64,000 bases of DNA from Halichondria panicea (lineage: Eukaryota; Porifera; Demospongiae; Suberitida; Halichondriidae): positions 12,448,632-12,512,631 of the forward strand of contig NC_087377.1 of NCBI RefSeq assembly GCF_963675165.1, given 5' to 3'. This document shows positions 12,301 to 23,129 of the stretch, one piece after another. Each line of letters begins with the position of its first letter. The first letter of the stretch is position 1. The position numbers and the translations under genes are program-made. Below the pieces are notes generated by a model. That model was given only the letters and a program-made list of their open reading frames with translations. It had not been told where the DNA came from and searched no databases.

Positions 12301-13236
12301 GGCATATTGCTCTGTTCTGCCTTTTTCTTGCATATTTTAGCCAATATTAGTCCCACTACTAATGGTGGTATGAGCAACAAGAAATACAAGTTGCCTGGGG
12401 TATTCAGTTTAGTAGTATCATCGGCTGCATGAAGAAAATGGTTATATAATAAGGTTATATAAAGATCAACCACCATTTAGGGAACACATAATTCAGTTAC
12501 ACTCACAAATATTAGCTATACAGTCAGAAGTAAGCATCGGAACCCAGTGAGAAGACAAATGTGTGTGATTAGTCTCGATGTTAGTATCCAGCTGTAGTTT
12601 ACAAAAAGGTCTCGAACATCCAGGACATATAAACCCATCAATGCACTTGGAGGTCACAGTTGAATTCGTAGCAACGTTTCTGCTATTCAGAAGTGGGTCA
12701 CACTCATCCGAGAACACGGTAATATTGAAGCTAATCGGATCAGAAAATTCACTATAACACGTAAAAGAGCCAGCAAATACCATGGAAACAGGAAAAAAAC
12801 AGGAAATTTCAGTACCGTAAACGCCTGGCTCAATATACAGAACATCGCTATGGCAGTGCTTATCAAAGCCATTCACACGGAGTACTTTGAAGCCAGATGA
12901 GTTAGAAAACTGGCAGGCAACCTTCACAGTAGATATCTCGTTGAGGAGGCGGCATGTGTGGCTGACTGTTCAGGATCAAGAGGATCACATTAATTTGCAG
13001 TTAATGTCACAAACAGAAATTGTATGTGCAGCTATATATAGCTAGATCATGCAGACACATTTACTTATAATTTAACTTATCTTTATAGCAATCTGACACA
13101 CACGATATAGTAGTTAGTTACAAATCTACAGTTGAGACTTACATGATATCTCACTGTTGTTTGAACTACCACCACCCTCGCAGTACAGATCTCCTAAAAC
13201 TGGAAGGGCCAGCCACGCTAAAAGCAGAAATTTCAT
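9369..13236 (-). CDS. Single-pass receptor with cytoplasmic death-domain-like region
   Basis: Ten minus-strand exons join in frame: 13143-13236, 12507-12965, 12266-12424, 12176-12201, 11747-11783, 11551-11676, 11438-11493, 10621-10672, 9579-9881 and 9369-9517. They give 486 residues. Residues 1-15 are a signal peptide (MKFLLLAWLALPVLG). Residues 16-184 form a cysteine-rich, N-glycosylation-rich ectodomain of uncertain fold, perhaps Ig-like. A TM lies near 197-214, followed by KICKKK. An acidic linker includes EAEEEETNDD. Residues 343-437 look like a death domain: W358, then LLNFLGL, a second helix LKHLVEYHF, then VAKLVIALENI. Known death-domain receptors signal to apoptosis or NF-kB through adaptors; that role here is inference. 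All splice sites are GT-AG. Large introns hold repeat R1 and a poly-G run. The death fold is judged by pattern only; CARD or a related fold is possible. Confidence 0.7.
10400..10418. repeat. Poly-G run
   Basis: About 18 consecutive G residues inside an intron of the minus-strand death-domain receptor. Such runs are poorly sequenced, so the length is unreliable. Confidence 0.8.
11021..11390 (-). repeat. Dispersed repeat R1, copy 2
   Basis: Closely similar to 3424-3768, with the same landmarks (AGCTACCAATAGCTAGCG, CATATACCTCGCTTGCGCAT). It lies in the intron between exons 7 and 8 of the death-domain receptor gene. Confidence 0.7.
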
Positions 13237-13412
13237 TTTTCAGTCTGGCCAATATCTTTTGTTCTCGACTAAACAAAAGAGACAACTGTACGGTGGCCCT
13301 GAAGGTCACTCACAAGTTGTGTTCTCAACTTGGTGTTCTACAGTTGAGCTTCGCTAGTTGAGCTTCGCTCTCACCAGAGGGCCTGGTAAACACTGTTTGC
13401 GCGTGGGTGGAT

Positions 13413-13469
13413 TCAATAGTAAATTTGTTAGTAAAACTCTTTGTAATTTATCAATTAACCTTTTGTACT

Positions 13470-13514
<45 letters not shown>

Positions 13515-13568
13515 TAGTAAATTTGTTAGTAAAACTCTTTGTAATTTATCAATTAACCTTTTGTACTA
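13413..13568. repeat. Direct duplication around a poly-T/poly-A junction
   Basis: The same segment of about 55 bp, from AGTAAATTTGTTAGTAAAAC to CCTTTTGTACTA, occurs on both sides of a run of about 22 T followed by about 24 A. An exact direct repeat around a T/A palindrome can come from insertion or from a misassembled homopolymer. Confidence 0.8.
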
Positions 13569-13934
13569 TGGTCACCCACGTGGTTGATTAAACTATTTAG
13601 AGAGAAATCGCCATCACAACTCTAGGCTCATACGAGGAGCACTGATCTTACTGAGATGGCATCAAACAAGTGTCTGGAAGCAAGTAGATTTGCCAGAGCC
13701 GGTCGGTACTGACAGAAAAACGCCTACCACTCTACCACAGTACAAAAGAAGACAAAATCTGACTTTTCAACACTGGAGAGAGCTTGAGCAAGAACAGAAG
13801 TAGAAGCCATCACAACAAAACTAGTCACTAGTCTAGGTCGTAAATGTTGTAAGTAGCTGTGTTATTTTATTAAAACTGCTGTGATTTGTGCAATGACATC
13901 ATTGTAAAATATACAATATACTGACTAATTTACT

Positions 13935-14020
13935 AAGATATCTCGATCCGGCAACTGACGCATGCGCAGACAATGTATAGGTCTTTCTCAATTGAGAGCG
14001 GCCTGGAATCGAGGCTATAA
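13935..14020. repeat. Remnant of the CTCGATCCCAGGC inverted-repeat family
   Basis: Ends resemble the TAGCCTCGA...CCAGGC terminal repeats of the element at 31777-32863, with a shared internal phrase GACGCATGCGCAGACAA. It lies about 70 bp upstream of the receptor pseudogene, in its likely promoter. Confidence 0.45.
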
Positions 14021-14032
14021 ACAGACTAAACA

Positions 14033-14089
14033 AGGAAGTTGTCTAGTCAGCAATCACATTGACTTCTAACTGTCAAGAAATAATTTGAG
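14033..14089 (+). promoter_or_regulatory. Leader block conserved upstream of subfamily X receptors
   Basis: AGGAAGT, an ETS-type core, lies 57 bp before the ATG. A block containing CAATCACATTGA and TGTCAAGAAATAATT follows it directly. The same order occurs at 47707-47777 and 55315-55393, upstream of the other subfamily X genes. Paralogy alone could explain the match; regulation is inference. Confidence 0.45.
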
Positions 14090-15575
14090 ATGACAGTTCT
14101 TCTGATATGCTTTCTGGCTGGCTCCTCCAGCACTGGTAAGACTGACTAGATTCCTTATAAGCTTACATTGCTGCATGCTTTGTAAAGCCCAATATTCAGT
14201 GAGTGTGGAGAAACCATGTCCAATGGAAACAGTCACTTTCACTTGTATCCTTTCCTCCTTGAGTCTCAATGTACCACTAATGCAGCCAGATTGCAGTTGA
14301 TAACACTACTTTAACATCTACTCTGTCTAGAACAGCAGAGAATGGAATCACTGTGTCCTGTATGGGGTTTGTGCCTGTAAGCACTATAGGGTCTTCAACA
14401 GTTCAATTGATTGGTGAGTTGCAATTAGTATCTTGTCTATTGTCTGTATATACACTAAGTTACATAGATCCACCAGGACCACCATCCACCATAAGACACT
14501 CCACTCCGAGTAGCTTAGCCAATGAAGTCAGTGTATCTGTACAATGGGACCCTCCTACTGAGACTGGTGGTAGAGATGACCTCACCTACACAGTGACCAT
14601 CTCACCTCCGGCCCAGCTCTCTGCTACTGTCCTCACATCTACCTCTGTCACTGTGACTGCTCAATACAATGTGGACTACACTGTCAGTGTTGTGGCTACC
14701 AACTGTGCTGGGAGCAGTACAACTGTTGTGTACAACTTTAGGATTGGTGCGTCGACATCGTTTAAACAGCACATGCACTACACTGACTCCCTCTTGTGCA
14801 GGTGGCTGTCCTGTGTTGACTAACCCCCATAAATGGAGCATTTGGACCAACCACCAGCAGATTATCAGGATCCACGGTAACTATCCAGTGTGACGCTGGA
14901 TATGTATCTGCTGTTACAATGGTGATATGTGAGGGTACACTGATGTGGAGTACACACCCTGAGGCTATTGAGTATACATCACTAACCACACCTACTCCCA
15001 CAACTCGTGAGTTAAGTTCTTGATTGTAGGAATTAAATACAAAATATCTATGTTAATCATTACACAACTCCTCCAATAAACTGCACAGCTTCACTATCCC
15101 CACCACCACGGAATGGCACCATCACTATTCCCGGCACACAAGTTACCCTCCATTGTGACGATGAACTGTTCCCTGAGGGAATAATGGCTGCTACCTGTCT
15201 AGCTACAGGAAAGTGGGACGAGGAGATTGTCTGCAGAGGCAAGCGTATTCGAATACACTTGTAATCATGTTCTCTCTTGAACCACCTACAGCTGCTCCTT
15301 GTAATTGTGCCAGCCTATCTGATGGGAGTCGATTTGATGCAGCTGTCTCCATCAGCGTTGTTGTCACGGCAGTTGCGTTCACAATCATTGGATTGTTGAT
15401 GGGACTCTTGATCATGTATTTGCTCATACATAAGAAGGCAGTGTACTCCCCAGCAGCTAAAGGACAAGCTAACGTAGGACCCACTCCACCAGCTGGTCCT
15501 GTTTATGAGGAGGTGTCACCCAAAGAGGAGATTGAACTGAATACTAACCAGGCATATGGACCAGTAGGAGTGTGA
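14090..15575 (+). pseudogene. Subfamily X receptor pseudogene (Ig, FN3, 2 CCP, TM, tail)
   Basis: Exon-by-exon match to the gene at 55.4-56.8 kb: signal exon 14090-14135 (MTVLLICFLAGSSSTG), Ig exon 14200-14413, FN3 exon 14468-14746, CCP exon 14802-15006, second CCP exon 15068-15238, TM/tail exon 15292-15575. Lesions: the Ig exon lost a net 74 bp and now reaches a stop; the first CCP exon has an extra C (AACCCCCAT), shifting frame, and its last cysteine is changed to tyrosine (GAGTAT); the acceptor before the second CCP reads ACACAA instead of ACACAG. FN3, the second CCP, TM and tail remain open, and the tail still ends NQAYGPVGV. It also keeps a GC-AG intron after the second CCP. Transcripts might still be made, but a full receptor cannot. 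Confidence 0.75.
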
Positions 15576-15636
15576 AACATGCGTTAATGTGCATGCTCAT
15601 GACGATTTTAACAACTGTAAACAGCAACATCTGTTC

Positions 15637-15645
15637 ATTAAAAGC
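15637..15645 (+). terminator. Candidate poly(A) signal of subfamily X genes
   Basis: The phrase TTCATTAAAAGCCACTA, with an ATTAAA variant signal, lies about 60 bp past the stop. The same phrase (TTCATTAAAAAGCCACTA) occurs about 95-105 bp past the stops of the genes ending at 49197 and 56802. Confidence 0.4.
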
Positions 15646-15845
15646 CACTACATCTTTTGAAAAAGCTATATTAAACGAGTGGTGCGCTGTGCTATAATGC
15701 CTCTCGCCATGTTTAGCTTCGCTAAAAAAGTAGAGTGTTATAATAATAAGCAAACTAATACTTCTTCTTTATAATAGTTAGACAGTGTCTAAAATCATAT
15801 AATACGATTGTATTAGTTTGCTTTGTATACTGTTATGTTATTACT

Positions 15846-16195
15846 ATGCCTCGGTGAAGCAAGGTATACGGTAGTGTGCATGTGTGTGTGTGTGTCTTGT
15901 GTAGACTGCTACAGCTGCTTAAGGATAAATGGAGTGCAAGTAAGAGTCTATAGGCTTCTGGTAACATTTTCTTGGATTTTGATTCGTGGATTTTCGTTCT
16001 CAAGTTATGCCTGGTTTTGCTTACTGGGAATGCCATTGCAGCCTTTTCAGAAGAGTGCGTAGCAAAACTTGTCCGTGGAGTGTTGCTACTCTACTTAGTA
16101 GTTAGCTCTGCGCTAGAACGCTAGCTATTGGTAGCTGCAAGAGTAAGAAGAGAGCTGCAATTAAGGCTCTACATGCAGCAGCCATTAATTTAGAC
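15846..16195 (+). repeat. Dispersed repeat R1, copy 3
   Basis: Reverse orientation relative to copies 1 and 2, starting near ATGCCTCGGTGAAGCAAGGT and ending past CTAGCTATTGGTAGCTGCAA. From 16196 to 17820 I see no gene; near 17230-17345 a G-rich phrase (GGGTCCGGGGGCATGCTC) looks like decayed transposon sequence. Confidence 0.65.
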
Positions 16196-17828
16196 TTTGT
16201 ACTTTTGACATTTTTTCTAGCAACAATCATGATTTCCCACTCCCTGAGTTTCCCTGTGTATAGCCAGATGCAAAAATGTTTATCATGATAATCATATCAT
16301 GTGTGTACGTATTAGCAATATTAGCTACCCTATTATAAACGGGTACTAATTATATTTTTAGCGAATTTTAGCGAATTTGTAATTAACGCTAAATTAAGTA
16401 CACGCTAATAATAAAACGCAATTAAAAAATTATGAACTCATTAACTTTTTTTTTTCTAATGTACTTTTATATTATAATGTAATGTACTTTTGAGAGTACG
16501 CTATAAGCAAGCTAGCCCTTTTTTCATCTGTATCTGACTCCAAACTTTCCATTCAACCTTAAAACTCATACTTGTATATCTTTTGAGATATATTGTGGTA
16601 ATGAATTTGCTACAAATCCGCCAAAATTAGTACCCTAAAAACAGAGAAAAATCTGAAAATGCTAAAATTACTACCCGTCTATAATAGTAACATTAAGGTA
16701 TAGTAGCTATTAAGGTAGTAGCTTTATATTGACACAGCATCAGCACCCGCGGTACTGTTGTAATTGTTGACAATGAACTACACTGTCATTATAGAAGAAG
16801 GAAACAGAAGTCTATGTGATGGCTTGGTGAACTAGAGCACTGAAGTGCTAACCCTCGGCTACTGACATGAATCTATACAAACCTGAGGAGTGTTACACAA
16901 TACATGCATAATTATTATGTATATTATGTATAAGCATAAAAGCTGGCTAGTAAGCAGCAAGTAACAGGAGCAATAAAATTAAAGGCATGCTGAAACTTTT
17001 GAGAACTGCGTTTTAGTGGTGCATGAGACTTGCACTGTGGACTAGGATCATATCAAAGTCAACACAAAGAAGCCTGGAGTCTTAGAAGTTCTGGGGCTAA
17101 AGAACAAACTATTCTAGCTTTCTACTTTAGGGACCCTGTTCCATTGCTCCTGGTAAAAGATCACTTCAGCTGAAAATACGCACTCAATTAAAGGCTGTTC
17201 ATAATTAATACATGTACACGTGAAAGTGACATCAGGGCTGCATCCAGGATTTTGGGTCAGGGGGGCATATAAAAAGACGCAAAGTCAGTGCATGCCAAAC
17301 TAGGAGGGTCCGGGGGCATGCTCTCCGTAAAAAATTTGATATTTGGGAGCTTATAGATCACTTCTGGCGCAATTTCAGCTCATAATTACGTAGCTATCAT
17401 AAAAATTATAGTACATATATACAGAATATTCCAGATATCATCATTACATGATTGTTGTAAATTATAGTGTTAGGTGCGCAGAATAGCTGTTTAAAACTAA
17501 ACTGACTACCCACCTCAGCTTATATATTATGTCTGTGTCTGGTCCGGCCTATTCCGATTAGCGAGGGTCTACTGTATTAACTTAAAAACAGCCTGTGCGC
17601 CTCCCCATGCACTCTCTATATGCAGTAAACGATATTACCACCTCTGAGGTACTTCTCACACGTAGATCATACAAACTAATTTCTAATATAGGGCTATAAT
17701 TATGCATACATGTATATACAAAGGAATCCTGAATGACACAATATACGACTTACATGCAGTCATCCTATAGGCTCTGAGTTGGTAGCCTAAGTCATGCATA
17801 GCTACGTAGATATTATTCAAAGACTGAC

Positions 17829-18175
17829 ATTGGATTGTGTTGTTTTATTCTCCCTCTGAGGATCATTCTTCCCAGCAGTTGACAGAGTGAGGTGAGACAG
17901 TCCACTCTAGCAGACTGCATCAGGCATTGTCACTGCTCTGTGAGGGGGGGGGGGGAGTACAAGTATAAATAACTGGAGTACATTATCAATGTTGAAAATT
18001 AATTGAAGCAAAGTACACAAACAGAAAGCGTTTTGGAACAAACTTGTATCGATATTGTAAAAAAATGGCTTCTACATGCAGTCATAATAACTCACCAGTC
18101 CATAAAATATGGGGAGTTCAGGAACAGCTCGAGGTGTCTCTTGAACACTCCAGCAACTTGGCAAACACTGGCAAC
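17829..18175 (-). pseudogene. Fragments of the HEAT-like gene, copy beta
   Basis: Two exon-like blocks on the minus strand. The one at 17829-17937 matches the block coding VQSAGVDCLYQLLGRMILRG at 44.2 kb. The one near 18096-18174 matches VFAKSLGKRVFKRH at 364-439 but has lost a few bases and shifts frame. No other exon is present. It lies 2.3 kb downstream of the receptor pseudogene. Confidence 0.45.
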
Positions 18176-18703
18176 TGTGGACACAGAGAGAGAGAAGTGT
18201 TAGGGCAACATTGAATACATGCACTCAAGATACCGTAGTCACAGTACAACACAAAATATTTTGTAATGGTCTATGGAATCCACTTTGAAAGTTTCTTACA
18301 GTGTCAGCTTTTGAGGACATTAGTCTGTTTCAGTGAAGCACCTGTGTCTAAGAAATGTCAACCCATACACTATCACTAAAGCAACTGGAGAGCTACTTTC
18401 ATGTCATCACCCACACTTGGATTAATTGGTCAGTGTGCATGAAAGATACAGGAAGTAGTCACGTTACTCTCCGTATATATCTGATGCACAGTATGCCTAC
18501 GTTCGATACTCTCTCTCTCTATATATACTTTAATTGCCTCAATTTACATCACACAACACATTCACAAGCTGTACTCAACACTTGGACACTTGGATCCTTG
18601 TGTGTCACTAGTGACCACCACATTTATACCACATGCACATCTACGAAAGTATACACACATCTATGTACTGCCCTTTGCAGCTCACTTGGAAGTTTAGGGC
18701 AAA

Positions 18704-18965
18704 TAGTAAATTTCAAAAAACCACTTGAGATAAGTGTAACAGTTTACATAAGTAAACCACAATACTATAGAGCAAGGGACCAAGTTTAAATTTTGGCAGA
18801 TCTTTATGTTTTGTTGTTGTAGTTTTTCACGCTATTTGTTGTAGCTCACGTCAACTCACTTGAAGTTTTGGCAAATAGTATTACTGTAAAATGCAAAAAA
18901 CCACTTGAGGTAAGTGTAACAGTTTACAGCTAAACCACAACTTGGCCAGATCTCTATCTATATAA
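18704..18965. repeat. Short direct duplication, two units
   Basis: Two units of about 100 bp share AAAAAACCACTTGAG, AAGTGTAACAGTTTACA and CCAGATCT in the same order, near 18704-18805 and 18867-18960. No coding potential is evident. Confidence 0.55.
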
Positions 18966-19228
18966 GTACTAAGTTTGGGCTGTAGGAGTAGCTTGATTAC
19001 GACATAAACTGCCTGTTCGTCTAATTGTTGACTGAGAAACAGCCTGCTGCTGAACCATGCAGTCTCCAATTCTCTGCCACAATGACATATGTAGTACGCC
19101 ACTTAACTCCTCTTGATAAGGATTAGTTGTTCATGGTTACCCAACTAGTAGTTTATGCTGAATACTGTACTAGATCTATATGTTATAGTTGTGACACATG
19201 CACGAGTGCCACATGGGATATATTGGTG

Positions 19229-19265
19229 ACTTAGGCCCGAGGGCCGCAGGCCTCGAGGGCCAAGG
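19229..19265. repeat. GC-rich palindrome
   Basis: TTAGGCCCGAGGGCCGCAGG and its right half GCCTCGAGGGCCAAG form an imperfect GC-rich hairpin in AT-rich surroundings. The stretch 18966-21013 otherwise shows no gene; one minus-strand frame near 19650-19720 has a GVPQGA motif that may be a LINE scrap. Confidence 0.45.
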
Positions 19266-21013
19266 CACTATACTGAGCCAATATATCCAATGTGCGCACG
19301 AGTGAGCTGTGTAACAACTGCATTCCTTGTTGCATTCCTTTCGTGTACACATCACTCCTTTTATAGGACAACTACTAGTTTGCAACTACTTGTGGTCGGC
19401 TGTGGAATGCCCCCTACTGTCCATCATCATTACTTCGGCCCTATAGAAACCATAACCGAGGTCCTCTTTCATGCTAATGCAATCAGGCAATAGCCTGCCT
19501 TGAACACTCTAAGTAAACGTCCCGAACTACCCGACCTGACCAGTACTCACCTTGCCGTGGACCAGGCAGGCCACCCTGAAATCCAACTACAAGTTTTTTA
19601 ACTGCATGCAACAACTTTAATATCCGTCATACCCAAGACCCAAATGACCTTCCTTCTACAATCACAGCTCCCTGAGGAACTCCTATGCTCAGAGGAAGTG
19701 GTGCTTTTCGATCGACCTTTACCCAATGGTGACTGAGAGACTGATAACTGGCTGACTGACTGACTAACCTAGAGAAAACTGTGCTAACTGAGGACTGCAC
19801 TAAGGCTGAAGACTGAAAACTAAAGACTAAAGACTGACTATGTAAACAATTCTTCCTGTGCAATTGGGAAAATCCGATACCGAGACACAGGACGAAACCG
19901 AACCATCCATGCACCGATACGTATGTCTGGTCGTATTCGAAATCCGCCAGATCTTTATAGCGTCTAAACCTAGAATGTAAGGACTAAAACTCTGAACTCT
20001 GAACTATAATTATTATGTATTATTGTTATGACCTGTATGGCATGCATTATGTCATGTTCCTTTGTTTAGAATGTACGCCGCTCGTTATTTTGAGATATAC
20101 CCCACTTGGAGTCTGTATCATAGCAACTGGGTGGGGTTTAACTACCATAAACTCCTCATTCCTCATAAACTACCTTGCCTTGATGAGGTCAAACTGATTT
20201 TATACCAGCCAAAGAGAAGCTATAATTATATAGACACTTGTTGGCAATGGCAGAACGGGCTCGCAGGAAGGTTGAAGAAAGGCTGGGGCTCACTGCTTGG
20301 ACATGCGTAGAGCTAGAAGCTTACCACAACTGGCTACAAGCTATACGCACAAGCTTTTCGTTAGTTTTTGAGACTGTTAGCTAGTTGTATCAAGGTGAGG
20401 TACTTTAGGTAGCAAGCATTTTTCATTCCAGTAGGTATGATTATAACACTTACCGTCCACTTAGCTACATTCGAATTTATGGCAACGTAAACCAATCCTT
20501 GGCCTCGTGGCTTCGCTCTCATCCTCGAAGGTTTACTGCTATAAATTCTGATGTAATGGTATAACTTGCCACATTCTCTTTTAAAGTAGAGCTATAAATA
20601 TATAAAGCTATTACAAGCATGCAAGTTCGCATTTCCCATAACCAAACTACTATAGCTATATATACAGTAACACATTGCCATCACTGGAAGCACTGACAAC
20701 GCTGGACTGGTAACACTGCATGCGTGCATGCCATCACAGTGGAATACTACCCAAAAACTGCTATCACAGGTAATACTGGGAAACACTGAACACAATAACA
20801 CTGATAAGCGATGCTTTCAGTATGATTTATATTTTAACTTTGTATATAGAAATTCTCATGCAGGTTAGACTATAGATTTAGAATCTAGCCATGCAATTAG
20901 CAATTTGAGAACGGCGTCACAATTACAGATCTAGATCTATAAACTCATAATTATCTTTATAAGCAAATGAGCTCCTGACTATAGTTATAGACTGTATACA
21001 GCCTGGATCTATA

Positions 21014-23129
21014 ATGAATGTACTCATAATGCAGCTGAAAGTGAATTTACTGTTGATATTCTGCACCAGTGCATACGGAGAGTTGGCGAGTAAGCTCAAA
21101 TAAAGTATTAAGGACAAATACATGCACGCAAAAATCTAAACTATAATTATATGTAATATAGATTGTATACTATAACTGATTAATGCACACAATAGAAATT
21201 GAGGCTCCATTTGTCTACAATGCCTACTTAAACCAGCCGGATAATGGAGTGTTTGTATGTTTGGTAAGAAATGGTGGATCAGCTCGCTGGATAGTAGATG
21301 GACAGCAGGCAGACAGTGTTCCAATACTATCCAGAGAAATTACTGTTACGTATGATCTGAATCAAGTGCCTGGGTACATTACAGCAACCATTACAATTCC
21401 TGCTACTGTTGTTAATTCAAATGGTGTCACCTGCAAATGCAGACGATACACATCTATTGGCTTTGTTGAAGCCTATGAAACAGCTAAGTTTTATGTTCAA
21501 GGTAAATCAGATATATATTCCCGTGCATGATATAGATATTGGTATATAGCTACTAGCTAATACTTCATGAGCTATTCCTCCTATAATATATCACAGGAAT
21601 TCTCCAGATGTCATCAAACTACACAGTAGCACGTTACAATAAATCTCATAACAGAGTGTCTTGGACAGAACCCTTTTCACTAAATATTACTGCTGTCCAG
21701 CAAGATATCTTTGGTTACACAATTTGTACTGACGGTCTGACAGCAATTGAGCAACTACAGTGTATGAACACAACAACAGCAGAGATTATTCTTCCCAAGT
21801 ACTGTGTTGACGTCAATTACTTAACAGTTGGTGCCTGGAATATTGTGGGAGAAAGTAACACAGTTTTATTTGCAGTTGAGCGTGAGACCACAGGTGAAAA
21901 TACTTCACTCTCAGGTAAGTATAAACAGTGCAATGTTTTACACACGCCTGCATGACATGTAAGTTTCACACAATCTACATTCAGAAGCGATTGCTGAAAT
22001 ATCGTTCAGCGGCAACGAAACTGAAATCAACATAATCTTTAATGACTCTGAGGTAAACATATAAATCCTTCATGCATGGTGTCCATAAGATCTCCAAAAA
22101 AATATTTTACAGCTTGAATTGTGTCTTTGTGTATTTCAAGTCACCATTTTTCAACTTACAAGCAACTCAATTGTCTTCAAAGGATTTATATATAGTATCT
22201 ATGAATACTTGACGATAGTGTGTAACCTTCCACACAACGAGACGTTTTTGGCCAATGTTAGCTGTTCTGATAATAAAATTGAGCACTCAAACATTCCTTT
22301 TAGTAAGTTTTCAGATGATGTTGTGCTGCCATAACATAATGACATAATTATAAAAAAAATACTATTTTCAGGTACATACGATATTCAAAACGTAGAAATC
22401 ATTGTGAGAGGAAATAATGTCACTGTCACTTGCTGGTTTGCTAGAGGGACAACTGCTCGTGGCTTTAAGATTGACATTCTGGGCGTTGAAAATCGTTTAG
22501 TGATTTCTATGTTTGTCAGCATAAATGAAACTTGTGTAAAAGGTTGTTCATACAGTGTAGATGTGGAGGTTGGTAATTTCACCACTACTGTTTATAATTG
22601 GGAACAAGATGGTGGTATACGCAGAGTGTACAGTAGAGAGATTGTTATCATAACCCTCAAGTCCAACTCAACAACAGAGAGTACAGTTATTAGAAACATT
22701 ACTGACTTGGACCCCATTACAACAGTACACTGGGGTAATTATACTGTAACTTCAACCATAATCGGTGCAGGTGTTATTGGAGGTTGTTCTGGTGGAGCAG
22801 TTTGCTGCATTATATTCATTACTGTAACATTAGCAGTGTTGTTCAAGAAAAGAAGGAGAAAATCAAAGAAAAGTGAGTAGATTTCCCAAGATAATTACTT
22901 TAATAAGCCATTGCACCATTGCACCACATATACAGCGTTCGAAGTCAGCAACTGTGAAGCATACTCTATTGTATTGAATATGAGAAAAAATGAAGCGTAT
23001 AATGAAATTTGTATTGCCAACCATTCACAAATAATTGCTACGGAGCCACATCTGTATGATGTCATAGAAAATGCTCAAGGATCACCTACACTACCTACAG
23101 AACCTTTGTATGCAGAAATACGTGTATAG
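21014..23129 (+). CDS. Ig/FN3-type receptor with multi-tyrosine tail
   Basis: Seven exons join in frame (21014-21089, 21196-21501, 21597-21914, 21985-22052, 22113-22302, 22372-22872, 22936-23129) to give 550 residues. A signal peptide (MNVLIMQLKVNLLLIFCTSA) is followed by an Ig-like domain (26-127: VFVCLVRNG, W, NGVTCKC), an FN3-like domain (128-233: RVSWTEPF, FGYTIC, NIVGESNT), two small exons of unknown fold, a second immunoglobulin-like stretch (NNVTVTCWF) and a TM near 449-477 followed by KKRRRKSKK. The tail (487-550) holds YSIV (Y496), YNEI (Y508), YDVI (Y527) and YAEI (Y545), candidate SH2-docking sites. All introns are GT-AG; one is phase 0, the rest phase 1. It is not a close paralogue of the sushi receptors. 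The 22113 exon is the least certain. Ligand and function are unknown. Confidence 0.75.

Noticed and set aside
14602-15001. Antisense open frames across the sushi and FN3 exons (also at 48.6, 56.0 and 63.2 kb)
   Set aside because: They recur wherever the sense exons recur and are shadows of them; the sense frame has splice sites and conserved cysteines.
19627-19914. 95-codon minus-strand open frame with GVPQGA
   Set aside because: The GVPQG motif hints at LINE reverse transcriptase, but no neighbouring motif supports it; kept only as a note.
20247-20384. 45-codon open frame starting MAERARRKVEERLGLTAW
   Set aside because: Looks plausible in composition, but it is short, isolated and without a recognised homologue, intron or poly(A) signal.
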